From Ectothiorhodospiraceae bacterium (GTDB lineage: Bacteria > Pseudomonadota > Gammaproteobacteria > SZUA-152), in contig NVUB02000108.1 of the NCBI GenBank assembly GCA_002401775.2, forward strand, positions 1 through 35,048: a stretch of 35,048 nucleotides of DNA, given 5' to 3'. The notes under the pieces were generated by a model. That model searched no databases. It was not told the DNA's origin and worked only from the letters and a program-made list of their open reading frames with translations. Both the position numbers and the translations under genes were made by a program. Shown here one piece after another: positions 26,035 through 34,024 of the stretch (the stretch's first letter is position 1; every line of letters starts with the position of its first letter).

Positions 26035-26370
26035 ATGATGCACCTAAAAGAAATCAAAAACGGTTTTTTACCCACATTGATATTCCTTTTAAGCTTTACT
26101 TTTTTCCTGGCAAGCAATGCTCAAGCTAAGGGTGACATCATTTCCGGTACTAAAAAAGCCCGTTCCTGCCAAGTCTGCCACGGTAAGGGTGGGCGCAGTA
26201 CCAACCCAACGTATCCCATTCTCGCAGGCCAACATGACGCTTACATCCAAAAGCAATTACAGGCTTTTCGAGCCGGTACTCGCAAAGACCCGATTATGAA
26301 CGGTATGGCGGCACCATTAACGGATCAGGACATAGAAGACATCGCGGCTTTTTTCCAGAGCAAAAGATAG
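26035..26370 (+). CDS. Periplasmic monohaem cytochrome c (c4-half / c553 type)
   Basis: This is a cytochrome of 111 residues from ATG 26035; ATG 26038 and TTG 26017 are alternatives. 26035 is chosen for the GTGGA 7 nt upstream. The signal peptide ends near ASNAQA. The single haem site is CQVCHG in SCQVCHGKGGRSTNPTYPIL, followed by AGQHDAYIQKQLQAFRAGTR and a possible axial Met in DPIMNGMAAPLTDQD. The sequence resembles one half of cytochrome c4, the next gene but one reading frame along, so the two probably share ancestry. It may act as a periplasmic electron shuttle to a terminal oxidase. Confidence 0.93.
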   Translation: MMHLKEIKNGFLPTLIFLLSFTFFLASNAQAKGDIISGTKKARSCQVCHGKGGRSTNPTYPILAGQHDAYIQKQLQAFRAGTRKDPIMNGMAAPLTDQDIEDIAAFFQSKR

Positions 26371-26386
26371 CCAACCCGACAACTTT

Positions 26387-26422
26387 CGCGACTACATTCG
26401 CAACTACATTCGCAACAACTTT
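26387..26422. repeat. 12-bp tandem repeat, 3 copies
   Basis: The units are CGCGACTACATT (26387-26398), CGCAACTACATT (26399-26410) and CGCAACAACTTT (26411-26422). A degenerate fourth copy precedes them. The array begins about 16 nt after the cytochrome stop codon. Confidence 0.8.
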
Positions 26423-26488
26423 GTCATCTTGGCTCCCCTGTCATCTTGGCTCCCCTGTCATCTTGCGGCCCTGTCATATTTGCCTCAA
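26422..26488. repeat. 17-bp tandem repeat, about 4 copies
   Basis: TGTCATCTTGGCTCCCC occurs identically at 26422-26438 and 26439-26455. A 16-nt variant (26456-26471) and a more degraded copy (26472-26488) follow. It abuts the 12-bp array without a gap. Confidence 0.88.
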
Positions 26489-26590
26489 GAATTATGCAGA
26501 CATATACCAAAACACCTTAATTACCCCCGATAACGCTACTCTCTGCGAGATCAGGGTCTACACTTAAATCCCCATTTGGAGGCTAATAAC

Positions 26591-27280
26591 ATGACATTCT
26601 TGAAATTAACGCTCTGTATATTAATTAGTATAACCGCAAATTCTTATGCTTATGCGGAAACGCCCCCAACAGTCCCCCCGGAGTCAGAAGCGAAAGCGTC
26701 CAGCACTCACGTTAACACTCAGGCTGACATTACTGCGGGCCAAGCCGCATCTTCCATTTGCCAGGGATGCCACGGCGCAGACGGAAATAGTTATGGCCCA
26801 GAATGGCCTAACTTGGCTCGGCAAAACGCCAACTACTTGGCCAAACAAATTCATGATTTTCAGTCCGGTGCCCGACAGGACCCCACCATGAGCAGCATGG
26901 TCGTCGGGCTGAAAGAAACCGACATTCACAATATCACGGCATTTTTTGCAGCTCAGACCGTTAAAGTGAATAAGGTAACGCAATCCAACGTGGGCAAAAA
27001 AATCTACCGGGGTGGTAACCGTTACAGCCATGTACCTGCCTGTGCGGGCTGCCACGGGCCAAATGGCGCGGGCAATGGCCCAGGTGCAATCCCAAGCCTC
27101 GCCGGCCAGAAATCGGCCTATGTAGCCAAGACTCTGCGAGATTTCAAGTCCAGTACGCGCAGTAATGACCGCAACCAAATCATGCGGGATATCGCGGCTA
27201 AAATGTCAGACCCAGAAATTGATGCCGTCGCGTTATTTTTGGAGGGAATGGGCGCAGAACAACTCGCCAGCGCCAAGTGA
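26591..27280 (+). CDS. Dihaem cytochrome c4
   Basis: This is a periplasmic or membrane-attached dihaem electron carrier of 229 residues. ATG 26591 is chosen because GGAGG (26578-26582) lies 8 nt upstream. The signal peptide ends near NSYAYA. Two similar halves each contain a haem site: CQGCHG (about residue 55) and CAGCHG (about residue 148). Each half also has a family segment (YLAKQIHDFQSGARQDPTMS; YVAKTLRDFKSSTRSNDRNQ) and an axial Met candidate (SSMVVGL; AAKMSDPEI). The N-terminal mature part before the first haem is longer and Pro/Glu-rich. Cytochrome c4 feeds cbb3-type oxidases in relatives. A terminator follows at 27362. Confidence 0.95.
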   Translation: MTFLKLTLCILISITANSYAYAETPPTVPPESEAKASSTHVNTQADITAGQAASSICQGCHGADGNSYGPEWPNLARQNANYLAKQIHDFQSGARQDPTMSSMVVGLKETDIHNITAFFAAQTVKVNKVTQSNVGKKIYRGGNRYSHVPACAGCHGPNGAGNGPGAIPSLAGQKSAYVAKTLRDFKSSTRSNDRNQIMRDIAAKMSDPEIDAVALFLEGMGAEQLASAK

Positions 27281-27287
27281 TGCCCTG

Positions 27288-27313
27288 TTAGTCGGTTCTA
27301 TTAGTCGGTTCTA
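27288..27313. repeat. 13-bp perfect tandem duplication
   Basis: TTAGTCGGTTCTA at 27288-27300 is repeated exactly at 27301-27313, starting 8 nt after the cytochrome c4 stop codon. Confidence 0.9.
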
Positions 27314-27361
27314 ATAAGCCACCGCCAATACACCACAACGTATTCCGGCAAAGGCAATGCG

Positions 27362-27403
27362 ACACAGCTGCGGCATCCAACCTGAATGCCGCAGCTGTGT
27401 TTT
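27362..27403 (+). terminator. Terminator between cytochrome c4 and the cNMP-binding gene
   Basis: A perfect 15-bp stem ACACAGCTGCGGCAT / ATGCCGCAGCTGTGT has a 9-nt loop followed by TTTT. It lies between convergent genes and can serve both. Confidence 0.85.
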
Positions 27404-27480
27404 GCCCGGGTATTACGTCACGGTCACCTGCGCAACCACGTTAAGTCACATCACAAACAATGACCACGGACTGTAAGTGC

Positions 27481-27966
27481 TTACTTACGACCTGGCGAAT
27501 ACAAATAACTGGCAAAGGTGGAAACATCCTGGCTGACCTGACGGAACAAGTGGTCAAGGCTGACAATGGCGTGTTCAAGCAAGTTCACCGCGATATAGGG
27601 GTGTTCAACACGCAGGCGCTTGTACATGGCCCGGCTCAATCGTAATAAACGAGTATCGTTCTTCAAGGCCTTAGCCCTTACTGAACGTGGGTTACGGTCG
27701 AAGAATGACATTTCGCCCATCAACTCACCCGCTTTTATATGACCCACCTGGCTTTCAACCTTGTCGCCAGCATACAATGCTGTTTCACCGGCGATGACAA
27801 AATACAATGCTTCGCCCACATCACCAATTTCGGCGATCACTTCGCCTTTCTCAAAAGTAACCAGCTCCGTGTACTCGATGAGCGTGGTGACTTCTTTGAT
27901 GGTCAGCGACTCACACAGGTACTGCTGATTTAAAAAGTGCGTCAGATCGATCTTTTCGGAGACCAT
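27481..27966 (-). CDS. Cyclic-nucleotide-binding domain protein
   Basis: This is a single-domain cNMP-binding (CRP-like) protein of 161 residues without a DNA-binding domain. The beta-roll shows FEKGEVIAEIGDVGEALYFV, the phosphate-binding cassette GELMGEMSFFDRNPRSVRAK and the Arg that contacts the cyclic phosphate. A C-terminal helix (YIAVNLLEHAIVSLDHLFRQ) probably mediates protein contacts. GGAG about 9 nt upstream supports ATG 27966. The family often acts as a regulatory module for other proteins; no partner is identified. It interrupts the cytochrome c4-dsbA order I recall from Pseudomonas. Confidence 0.88.
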   Translation of the reverse strand: MVSEKIDLTHFLNQQYLCESLTIKEVTTLIEYTELVTFEKGEVIAEIGDVGEALYFVIAGETALYAGDKVESQVGHIKAGELMGEMSFFDRNPRSVRAKALKNDTRLLRLSRAMYKRLRVEHPYIAVNLLEHAIVSLDHLFRQVSQDVSTFASYLYSPGRK

Positions 27967-28349
27967 GGGGTCATACTCCTTGCTTGAACCTAAGTGTGTT
28001 TTTTAGCATGAACGAGTCATTCACCGTTTGATGAGCCAGCAATGTCCACGCGACGTATGTGGCATATCATAAACCATCAACGCCTCGACGAAAATCGTTA
28101 GCGGTGGTTTTATTGCGTTCAATCAACGATTTGGATAGGCTCACGCAAAACAATGCGGCGTTCTTTGTAAAGAACCGTGAATCAGTATGCCGTAATGTAT
28201 AAATACAACCAACACAAAACAAGGCGCCAAAAATACTAATAAGCTCCGCCAAATAGTACGGTTATAAGAAATTATCTCTGAAAAATGCTCATTTACGATC
28301 ATTTTTCAAAAGTCATTACCCTAAAAAAATAGTCACGAGGTTTTATTCC
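27967..28349. other. 383-bp intergenic region upstream of dsbA
   Basis: This should hold the divergent promoters of the cNMP-binding gene and dsbA. A perfect 9-bp inverted repeat lies at 28279-28308. Nothing else is recognised, and the short minus-strand frame at 28067-28252 has no protein-like features. Confidence 0.5.
28279..28308. promoter_or_regulatory. Inverted repeat upstream of dsbA, possible operator
   Basis: TGAAAAATG (28279-28287) and CATTTTTCA (28300-28308) are perfect inverted copies separated by 12 nt, ending 41 nt before the dsbA start. It could be a regulator binding site or a 5'-UTR hairpin. Confidence 0.4.
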
Positions 28350-28967
28350 ATGAAAAAAGTTACTTCCCTTCTGGCCGCCCTGGCCACTGTTGCTGTACTA
28401 GGATTCAGTGGCACCAGTGTTATGGCTGCGCAAGACTACGAAGTTATTAACCCAGCCCAACCCACCACCAGCAAAGACAAAATCGAAGTGGTGGAGTTAT
28501 TTTGGTACGGCTGCCCGCATTGCTACAAATTAGAGCCTTATGTTGAACGCTGGTTGAAACGCAAACCGAAGAACGTCAAATTTGTGCGTATGCCCGGCAT
28601 GTTCCGCCCCAGTTGGGAAATCCATGGCCGCGCTTATTACACCGCTGAAATCCTCGGTGTCGTGGACAAGGTTCACCGCCCCATGTTTGAAGCCATTCAT
28701 GAGCAAAAACGCTCCCTCAGCGACGAATCCTCCATCATGGCCTTGTTTGTCAAAAATGGCGTGAGCGAAAAAGATTTTAAACGGGTATTCCGCTCCTTTG
28801 CGGTAGAAACTAAATTGCGCCGCGCCAAGGACATGGGCCGTCGCTACGGTGCCCGTGGTGTACCGGCTCTCATCGTCAATGGCAAATACCGTACCAGTGC
28901 TCAGGAAGCCGGTGGCAATGCTAAAATCTTCAAAGTCGTCAATCAATTAGTCAAAAAAGAGAGCTAA
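28350..28967 (+). CDS. dsbA: Thiol:disulfide interchange protein DsbA
   Basis: This is the periplasmic oxidase that forms disulphide bonds in secreted proteins, 205 residues. The signal peptide ends near SVMA. The thioredoxin-fold active site is ELFWYGCPHCYKLEPYVE with the CPHC motif, and the cis-proline loop is GARGVPALIVNGKYRT. The helical insertion between them is present (RPMFEAIHEQKRSLSD). Length and motifs are standard. The gene supplies an oxidising periplasm useful for the c-type cytochromes around it. ACGAGG lies upstream of the ATG. ALS begins 47 nt downstream and may be cotranscribed. Confidence 0.96.
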   Translation: MKKVTSLLAALATVAVLGFSGTSVMAAQDYEVINPAQPTTSKDKIEVVELFWYGCPHCYKLEPYVERWLKRKPKNVKFVRMPGMFRPSWEIHGRAYYTAEILGVVDKVHRPMFEAIHEQKRSLSDESSIMALFVKNGVSEKDFKRVFRSFAVETKLRRAKDMGRRYGARGVPALIVNGKYRTSAQEAGGNAKIFKVVNQLVKKES

Positions 28968-29014
28968 TCGCCATGCCGGGGTGATGTTTTATCCTCATCC
29001 CGGCGGGCGCTCGA

Positions 29015-30649
29015 ATGATGAAAGCCGCTGAACTGTTTGTCCGCTGTCTGGAAAACGAAGGTGTTGAATACATCTTCGGCATTCCGGGCGAAGAAAATCT
29101 GGACGTGATGGATGCCTTGCTGGATTCCAACATCCAGTTCATTACCACCCGTCACGAGCAAGGCGCGGCTTTCATGGCCGATGTTTATGGTCGCCTTACG
29201 GGTCGTGCTGGTGTCTGCATGGCCACCCTTGGGCCCGGTGCAACCAATCTTATCACCGGCGTGGCCGATGCCAACATGGATCACGCGCCACTGGTAGCCA
29301 TTGCAGGGCAGGCCGATACCCACCGGCTACACAAAGAGTCTCATCAGGTACTGGATCTGGAAGAACTTTTTCGCACCTTTACCAAGTTCAGCTCACGTAT
29401 CCTTAGCCCGGAAATCATCAGCGAGGTGACTCGCAAAGCCTTCAAGGTAGCGCAAACGGAAAAGACCGGCGCTTGTTTTATCGAGTTCCCGGAAAATATC
29501 GCTTCTATGGACACCGATGATGTCCCGTTGCGCGTTAAACATGCCCACATGCCCGAGCCAGCAGCTGATCGTGTCAGTTACGCTGCGGAAGTCATTTCCA
29601 ATGCCCGCGAACCCATTATTTTGGCCGGCAACGGCGTGGTGCGTTCTGGCGCCTGGGCAGAATTGGCAGCCTTTGCCGATAAACTCAACATCCCCGTCAC
29701 CAATACTTTTATGGCTAAGGGTGTGGTGCCTTTCCGTCATCCCATGGCCTTGGGCAGTGCTGGACTGCAATCTCAGGATTATGTCAATTTCGGCTTTGAA
29801 CATGCGGATACCATCATCTGCGTCGGTTACGATCTGGTGGAATATCACCCCCACCTTTGGCACCCCACGCGTGACCGCACCATCGTCCATATTGATAGTT
29901 CACCCGCCGAAGTGGATGCTCACTATCCCGTTTGTGTCGGCGTGGTGGGGGATATTAAACATTCACTGAATCGCATCGCCGAACAGGCCACACCACACCA
30001 GGGCCACAAACTGCGCCCCTTGCGCGAAGCGCTGACTGAGGAGATGAATCAGCACCGTGACGATGACGCCTTTCCGCTCAAACCCCAAAAGATCATTTGG
30101 GATCTACGCACGGCACTGGACCTGAAAGACGTCGTGGTCTGCGATGTTGGTGCCCACAAAATGTGGATGGCGCGAATGTTCCGCTGTGAGAACCCCAATA
30201 CCTGTCTTATTTCCAATGGCTTCGCCAGCATGGGTATCGCCGTACCCGGTGCCATAGGCGCCCGGCTGGCTCAACCTAAGCGCAAGGTTGTGGCGGTGAC
30301 CGGTGACGGTGGCTTTCTAATGAATGTTCAAGAAATAGAGACCGCCGTCCGCTTAAAAGTAGCGATGGTGGTGCTAATCTGGAACGACTCGGGGTACGGT
30401 CTCATTGAATGGAAACAAATGAACCAGTTCGGGCGTCCCTCCAATGTAAGCTTTGGCAATCCGGATTTTGTGCAACTGGCCGAGTCTTTTGGTGCCAAAG
30501 GTTACCGCATTGAAAAAACCGGTCAATTATTACCTACACTGAAACGGGCATTGGCTGACGATGCGGTCAGTATCATCGACTGCCCGGTGGACTACAGTGA
30601 AAACCTCCGGCTCACGGAAACCCTCGGTGAGATGATCATCCATTTGTAA
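29015..30649 (+). CDS. alsS: Acetolactate synthase, catabolic AlsS-type
   Basis: This is a thiamine-diphosphate enzyme that condenses two pyruvates to acetolactate, 544 residues. The catalytic Glu lies in TTRHEQGAAFMADVYGR; further family segments are GPGATNLITGVADANMDHAP and NDSGYGLIEWKQMNQFGRPS. The TPP/Mg motif is VTGDGGFLMNVQEIETAV. There is no adjacent regulatory small subunit (ilvN/ilvH), and the sequence resembles the single-subunit catabolic type more than IlvB/IlvI. No acetolactate decarboxylase lies nearby. The first two codons are both ATG (29015 and 29018). It sits between dsbA and the EEP phosphatase, which are adjacent in Pseudomonas as I recall. Another TPP-dependent pyruvate enzyme is possible. 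Confidence 0.88.
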   Translation: MMKAAELFVRCLENEGVEYIFGIPGEENLDVMDALLDSNIQFITTRHEQGAAFMADVYGRLTGRAGVCMATLGPGATNLITGVADANMDHAPLVAIAGQADTHRLHKESHQVLDLEELFRTFTKFSSRILSPEIISEVTRKAFKVAQTEKTGACFIEFPENIASMDTDDVPLRVKHAHMPEPAADRVSYAAEVISNAREPIILAGNGVVRSGAWAELAAFADKLNIPVTNTFMAKGVVPFRHPMALGSAGLQSQDYVNFGFEHADTIICVGYDLVEYHPHLWHPTRDRTIVHIDSSPAEVDAHYPVCVGVVGDIKHSLNRIAEQATPHQGHKLRPLREALTEEMNQHRDDDAFPLKPQKIIWDLRTALDLKDVVVCDVGAHKMWMARMFRCENPNTCLISNGFASMGIAVPGAIGARLAQPKRKVVAVTGDGGFLMNVQEIETAVRLKVAMVVLIWNDSGYGLIEWKQMNQFGRPSNVSFGNPDFVQLAESFGAKGYRIEKTGQLLPTLKRALADDAVSIIDCPVDYSENLRLTETLGEMIIHL

Positions 30650-30659
30650 AAAGCGATGG

Positions 30660-30704
30660 TAAGAGAACTTTATATAAGAGAACTTTGTGTAAGAGAACCT
30701 TTAT
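30660..30704. repeat. 15-bp tandem repeat, 3 copies
   Basis: The units are TAAGAGAACTTTATA (30660-30674), TAAGAGAACTTTGTG (30675-30689) and TAAGAGAACCTTTAT (30690-30704). The array starts 11 nt after the acetolactate synthase stop and creates a TTG (30685) in frame with the next gene. Confidence 0.88.
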
Positions 30705-30750
30705 TAGCAAACACTCACAAGAGAATATTCGGGAAGTTAAACCCTACGTT

Positions 30751-31554
30751 ATGCAAACCGTACCCATTCCCGACCCACTCGATATCAATGTCAAAGGCAG
30801 CCGCTTACGACTGCTGAGTTACAATATTCAGGTCGGCATTGGCGCTAAACGCTTTCGAGATTATGTGACCGGCAGCTGGAAGCATGTATTACCCCACGCC
30901 CAGATTTACGACAATATGCGGCAAATTGCCCATGCTATTAGCGGCTTTGATATTGTCGCATTGCAAGAAGTTGATGCGGGAAGCCTGCGCACCAGTTTTA
31001 TCAACCAAACCGAATATTTAGCGGTCCGTGCTGGGTTTCCTTTCTGGCACCACCAAACCAATCGAAATATTGGCAAAATTGCGCGCCACAGTAATGGTCT
31101 ATTGAGCCGTTATCGCCCCAGCCAAATTCATGATCACAAACTGCCGGGGCTATTACCCGGTCGTGGCGTTATGGTGGTTCGCTACGGCCACCACGATAAC
31201 CCCTTGGTGTTGTTGATTCTACACATGGCGCTCAGCAAACGCGCACGCCAACGTCAATTTGAGTACGTCACCCGCATCGTCAATCAATATGAGCATGTGG
31301 TGGTCATGGGTGACCTCAACTGTCAGCCTGACAGCAACGAGATGCAATACCTTATCTCTGCTACTGACCTTTGCGAACCCTGTCATGGACTCAAAACTTA
31401 CCCTAGCTGGCGACCAGCGCGGACATTGGACCACATTCTCACCTCTGCCAGCCTGGATGTGCATGATGTGCACGTTTTACAACACCTGCATTCCGACCAT
31501 TTGCCCATCGCCATGGAGCTAACGCTACCCAACAATTTTATCATCGCAGCATAG
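30751..31554 (+). CDS. Endonuclease/exonuclease/phosphatase (EEP) family protein
   Basis: This is a predicted metal-dependent phosphodiesterase of 267 residues from ATG 30751. The frame is open from TTG 30685, inside the tandem repeat, but the domain needs only the shorter form. Neither start has a strong Shine-Dalgarno. EEP motifs are LLSYNIQVGIG (metal-binding Asn), IVALQEVDAGSLRT (Glu), LLILHMALSKRARQRQFEYV, VVMGDLNCQPDSNE (Asp-x-Asn), TLDHILTSASL and HSDHLPIAMEL (Asp-His). The substrate is unknown and could be nucleic acid, lipid or inositol phosphate. No signal peptide is visible, so it is probably cytoplasmic. The neighbour is a diguanylate cyclase, as in the Pseudomonas block. Confidence 0.92.
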   Translation: MQTVPIPDPLDINVKGSRLRLLSYNIQVGIGAKRFRDYVTGSWKHVLPHAQIYDNMRQIAHAISGFDIVALQEVDAGSLRTSFINQTEYLAVRAGFPFWHHQTNRNIGKIARHSNGLLSRYRPSQIHDHKLPGLLPGRGVMVVRYGHHDNPLVLLILHMALSKRARQRQFEYVTRIVNQYEHVVVMGDLNCQPDSNEMQYLISATDLCEPCHGLKTYPSWRPARTLDHILTSASLDVHDVHVLQHLHSDHLPIAMELTLPNNFIIAA

Positions 31555-31807
31555 CCTAGACTCATCGCACAACATGAAGATCGCTGACATTTTACTGGAC
31601 TCATTCTGGAATCAACGTTTTTTATGGACGAACCTGAGGCATTTTACCTTACTCAGTTGCATAAATTGACGGTAACAAGCGATAAATAGGCGACTAATAA
31701 AGCACAAATCAGTCATTATTAGCCTGGGGCAGGATCAACATGCGCGATTTTATGCAACATTAGGGTTTACACTTTTTAATCACCGGGAAAATGCCTAAAC
31801 TCAGCCT

Positions 31808-33460
31808 ATGAGCGAAGATAACTGGAAACAAAAATACCTCGACGGTCTGGACAAGTCCGAGAAACAGGAAAAAAAGTGGCAAACCACGGAAGCCTTACTC
31901 AAACAAGGGCTCACCCGCGTGGCACTGGCAGCACAGGGGCAGGATAACAAGCTTGACGATGACCTTGGCCAAATGCGTAAGGTTTTGCGTAAGGACATTG
32001 ACATCGCGCATCTCGAAAATGCCGTCAACGACCTGACGCAATCGGTAAAACGTCTTGATGATCAACGTAGCGACACCAATGTCACCCATAGTCCACAGGA
32101 ATTGCTCACCCATTGGCTGGATAGCCTGGCGTTTCCCAGCTCACTCAAGGCCCGGCTCAAGACACTCCGCAAACAGATAGACGAGACCCACAGCCTCACC
32201 GAAATGGAAACACCCTTGCGGGAATTGGCTGAACTGGTCAATGAAGCCTTGCACCATGAAGACAATGCCCCCTCCAGTTCAGCACAGGAACAGAGACCGC
32301 CTGATTCTCAAAACGCTAATAACGGCGGCGGATTTTTCAGCCGCTTGTTTGGCGGCAGCTCTGGCGACACTACAAACAATCAGGCTGCGACCAGAGTAAC
32401 GACGGCCACCGGTAATAGCCCGCAAATCGGTGATTTTTGCATTCAGCTCTTAGACACGTTGAGCCTTCCCCCGGAATTAACTGAACAGGTCGAAAGTCTC
32501 AAAGATAAACTCGGCGCTGGACTTTCTGACCGCTCTGTCGCTCCGGCACTCACCGCCATCGCCAACCTCATCTCCGCCATGCGCCGACAGATGGAACAGG
32601 AAAATAAAGAACTACAGCGTTTTCTGCACCAGCTTGGGGATAACCTCAAAGAAATTGACCAAAATCTTTCCGGCGCAAAAACCTCGCACCGCGAATCCAT
32701 GGACAGCGGCCGTGAATTTGATGCCGCCGTACATGCCCAGGTCAAAGACATCGAAACTACCTTCGAAACCGAACCCGAATCCGACCTGCTCAAACAAAAA
32801 ATACAGGGCAGACTCGACGCCATTCGCAAACACCTTGCTCAGTACCGACAAGCTGAAGAAACACGTCAACATAAACTGGAAACGCAACTGGAGAGACTCA
32901 ACTCCCGCGTGCATGGTATGGAAAACGAAGGCGAAAACTTGCGCCGTCGCCTACAGGAAAAGCACGAACAAGCCGTTCGCGACCCCCTTACCGGCCTTTT
33001 CAACCGTCTCGCCTACGACGAACGCATCGTACAAGAATTTGCCCGCTGGAAACGGTACGGCCAGTCTATGGTGTTGATGATGATCGACATCGATCACTTC
33101 AAAGCCGTCAACGACACCTACGGACACAAAGCAGGCGACAAGGCACTGGTATTAATCGCCGACCAAATTCGTAATCACCTACGCGAAAGTGATTTCCTGG
33201 CCCGCTTCGGTGGAGAAGAATTTGTAGTCTTAATGCCTGAAACCAACATTGACGCCGCCATCATCGCCGCCGACAAACTACTCAAAGCCGTCGAACAATG
33301 TGAATTTCATTATCAAAACTCCAAAGTCAACATCACCGTTTCTGCTGGCCTCGCCCAACTACGAAAAGACGACACGACAGAAGGCCTATTCCAACGTGCT
33401 GACCAGGCCATGTACCGCGCCAAAGAAGCGGGACGCAATCGGTGCCTGGTTGAAGAGTAA
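31808..33460 (+). CDS. Diguanylate cyclase with duplicated N-terminal helical domain
   Basis: This is a cytoplasmic c-di-GMP synthase of 550 residues. The GGDEF domain covers about 388-550 with DPLTGLFNRLAYDERI, MIDIDHFKAVNDTYGHKAGD and the active site GGEEF at 468-472. The inhibitory I-site RESD lies at 459-462, five residues before it, so product inhibition is likely. The N-terminal half is not a known sensor domain to me. Residues about 97-147 (ELLTHWLDSLAFPSSLKARL) and 207-257 (DFCIQLLDTLSLPPELTEQV) are two copies of one helical module. A Gly/Asn/Ser-rich linker holding FFSRLFGGSS joins them. A long coiled coil (260-388) precedes the GGDEF domain. No membrane segment is seen. Confidence 0.93.
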   Translation: MSEDNWKQKYLDGLDKSEKQEKKWQTTEALLKQGLTRVALAAQGQDNKLDDDLGQMRKVLRKDIDIAHLENAVNDLTQSVKRLDDQRSDTNVTHSPQELLTHWLDSLAFPSSLKARLKTLRKQIDETHSLTEMETPLRELAELVNEALHHEDNAPSSSAQEQRPPDSQNANNGGGFFSRLFGGSSGDTTNNQAATRVTTATGNSPQIGDFCIQLLDTLSLPPELTEQVESLKDKLGAGLSDRSVAPALTAIANLISAMRRQMEQENKELQRFLHQLGDNLKEIDQNLSGAKTSHRESMDSGREFDAAVHAQVKDIETTFETEPESDLLKQKIQGRLDAIRKHLAQYRQAEETRQHKLETQLERLNSRVHGMENEGENLRRRLQEKHEQAVRDPLTGLFNRLAYDERIVQEFARWKRYGQSMVLMMIDIDHFKAVNDTYGHKAGDKALVLIADQIRNHLRESDFLARFGGEEFVVLMPETNIDAAIIAADKLLKAVEQCEFHYQNSKVNITVSAGLAQLRKDDTTEGLFQRADQAMYRAKEAGRNRCLVEE

Positions 33461-34024
33461 CACCCAGTAGTTTTCATATTCCTACGGCCCTACGTGGGAA
33501 TCTATGTCAGACATAACTTTTCACCAACGGTTGTATTCACACGCGGGAAGATGAGAACGGGATATGGGTTGTTTCTGGTTTAGGAATTGTTAACGCAGAG
33601 GCCGCAAAGACGCAGAGGTCACAGAGGAAAAACATAACTCGGTCATCTCGTTCCGGCACGGGAATTTTACGTTAGGAAGAGAAATTAAATAACTCATACC
33701 ATTAGCATCTCTGCTTTAGCCCGTCTTCGCCTAAAGCGCCTACGCACTAAATCAGAGCGCTACTTATAAAAGTTATTTAATTTCCATTCCTTAGTGAAAA
33801 AATATGGTTTGGTATGGATACCCGTGCAGGATCAAAATAACCAAAAAAACTTTGCGTCCTTTGCGCCCTTTGCGTTTATAACAGCGGGATTCATTTCGCC
33901 GGTAATCTTAGGGCGGTGGTTTTAACCGACAATGAGAAATCCATCATGAAAACCGTTAACATAGCAACAATACCCCTAAGAACCTCTCTCTTAATATTAT
34001 TAACATTACCTGAACAAATACACC
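33461..34024. other. 564-bp intergenic region with a long palindromic element
   Basis: No gene of normal size is present. It contains the nested palindrome 33590-33880 and then the promoter region for hslR. A 29-codon frame (33946-34035) that begins with MKTVNIATIPLRTSLL overlaps the hslR start; it could be a leader peptide but is unproven. Confidence 0.55.
33590..33880. repeat. Large nested imperfect palindrome, MITE-like
   Basis: Four sets of arms nest in order. The outer arms are 33592-33617 with 33850-33877, made of CGCAGAG/CTTTGCG units. The next pair is CCGGCACGGGA (about 33653-33663) with ACCCGTGCAGG (about 33821-33831). Then comes 33673-33694 (ending GAAATTAAATAACT) with 33771-33792 (starting AGTTATTTAATTTC), matching at 19 of 22. 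The inner pair is 33703-33719 (TAGCATCTCTGCTTTAG) with 33747-33762 (CTAAATCAGAGCGCTA). A transcript of either strand would fold into one long rod. No open reading frame is inside. Confidence 0.8.

Noticed and set aside
26376-26488. Possible CRISPR array between the two cytochrome genes
   Set aside because: The units are 12 and 17 bp, head to tail with no spacers, and no cas gene is present; these are plain tandem repeats.
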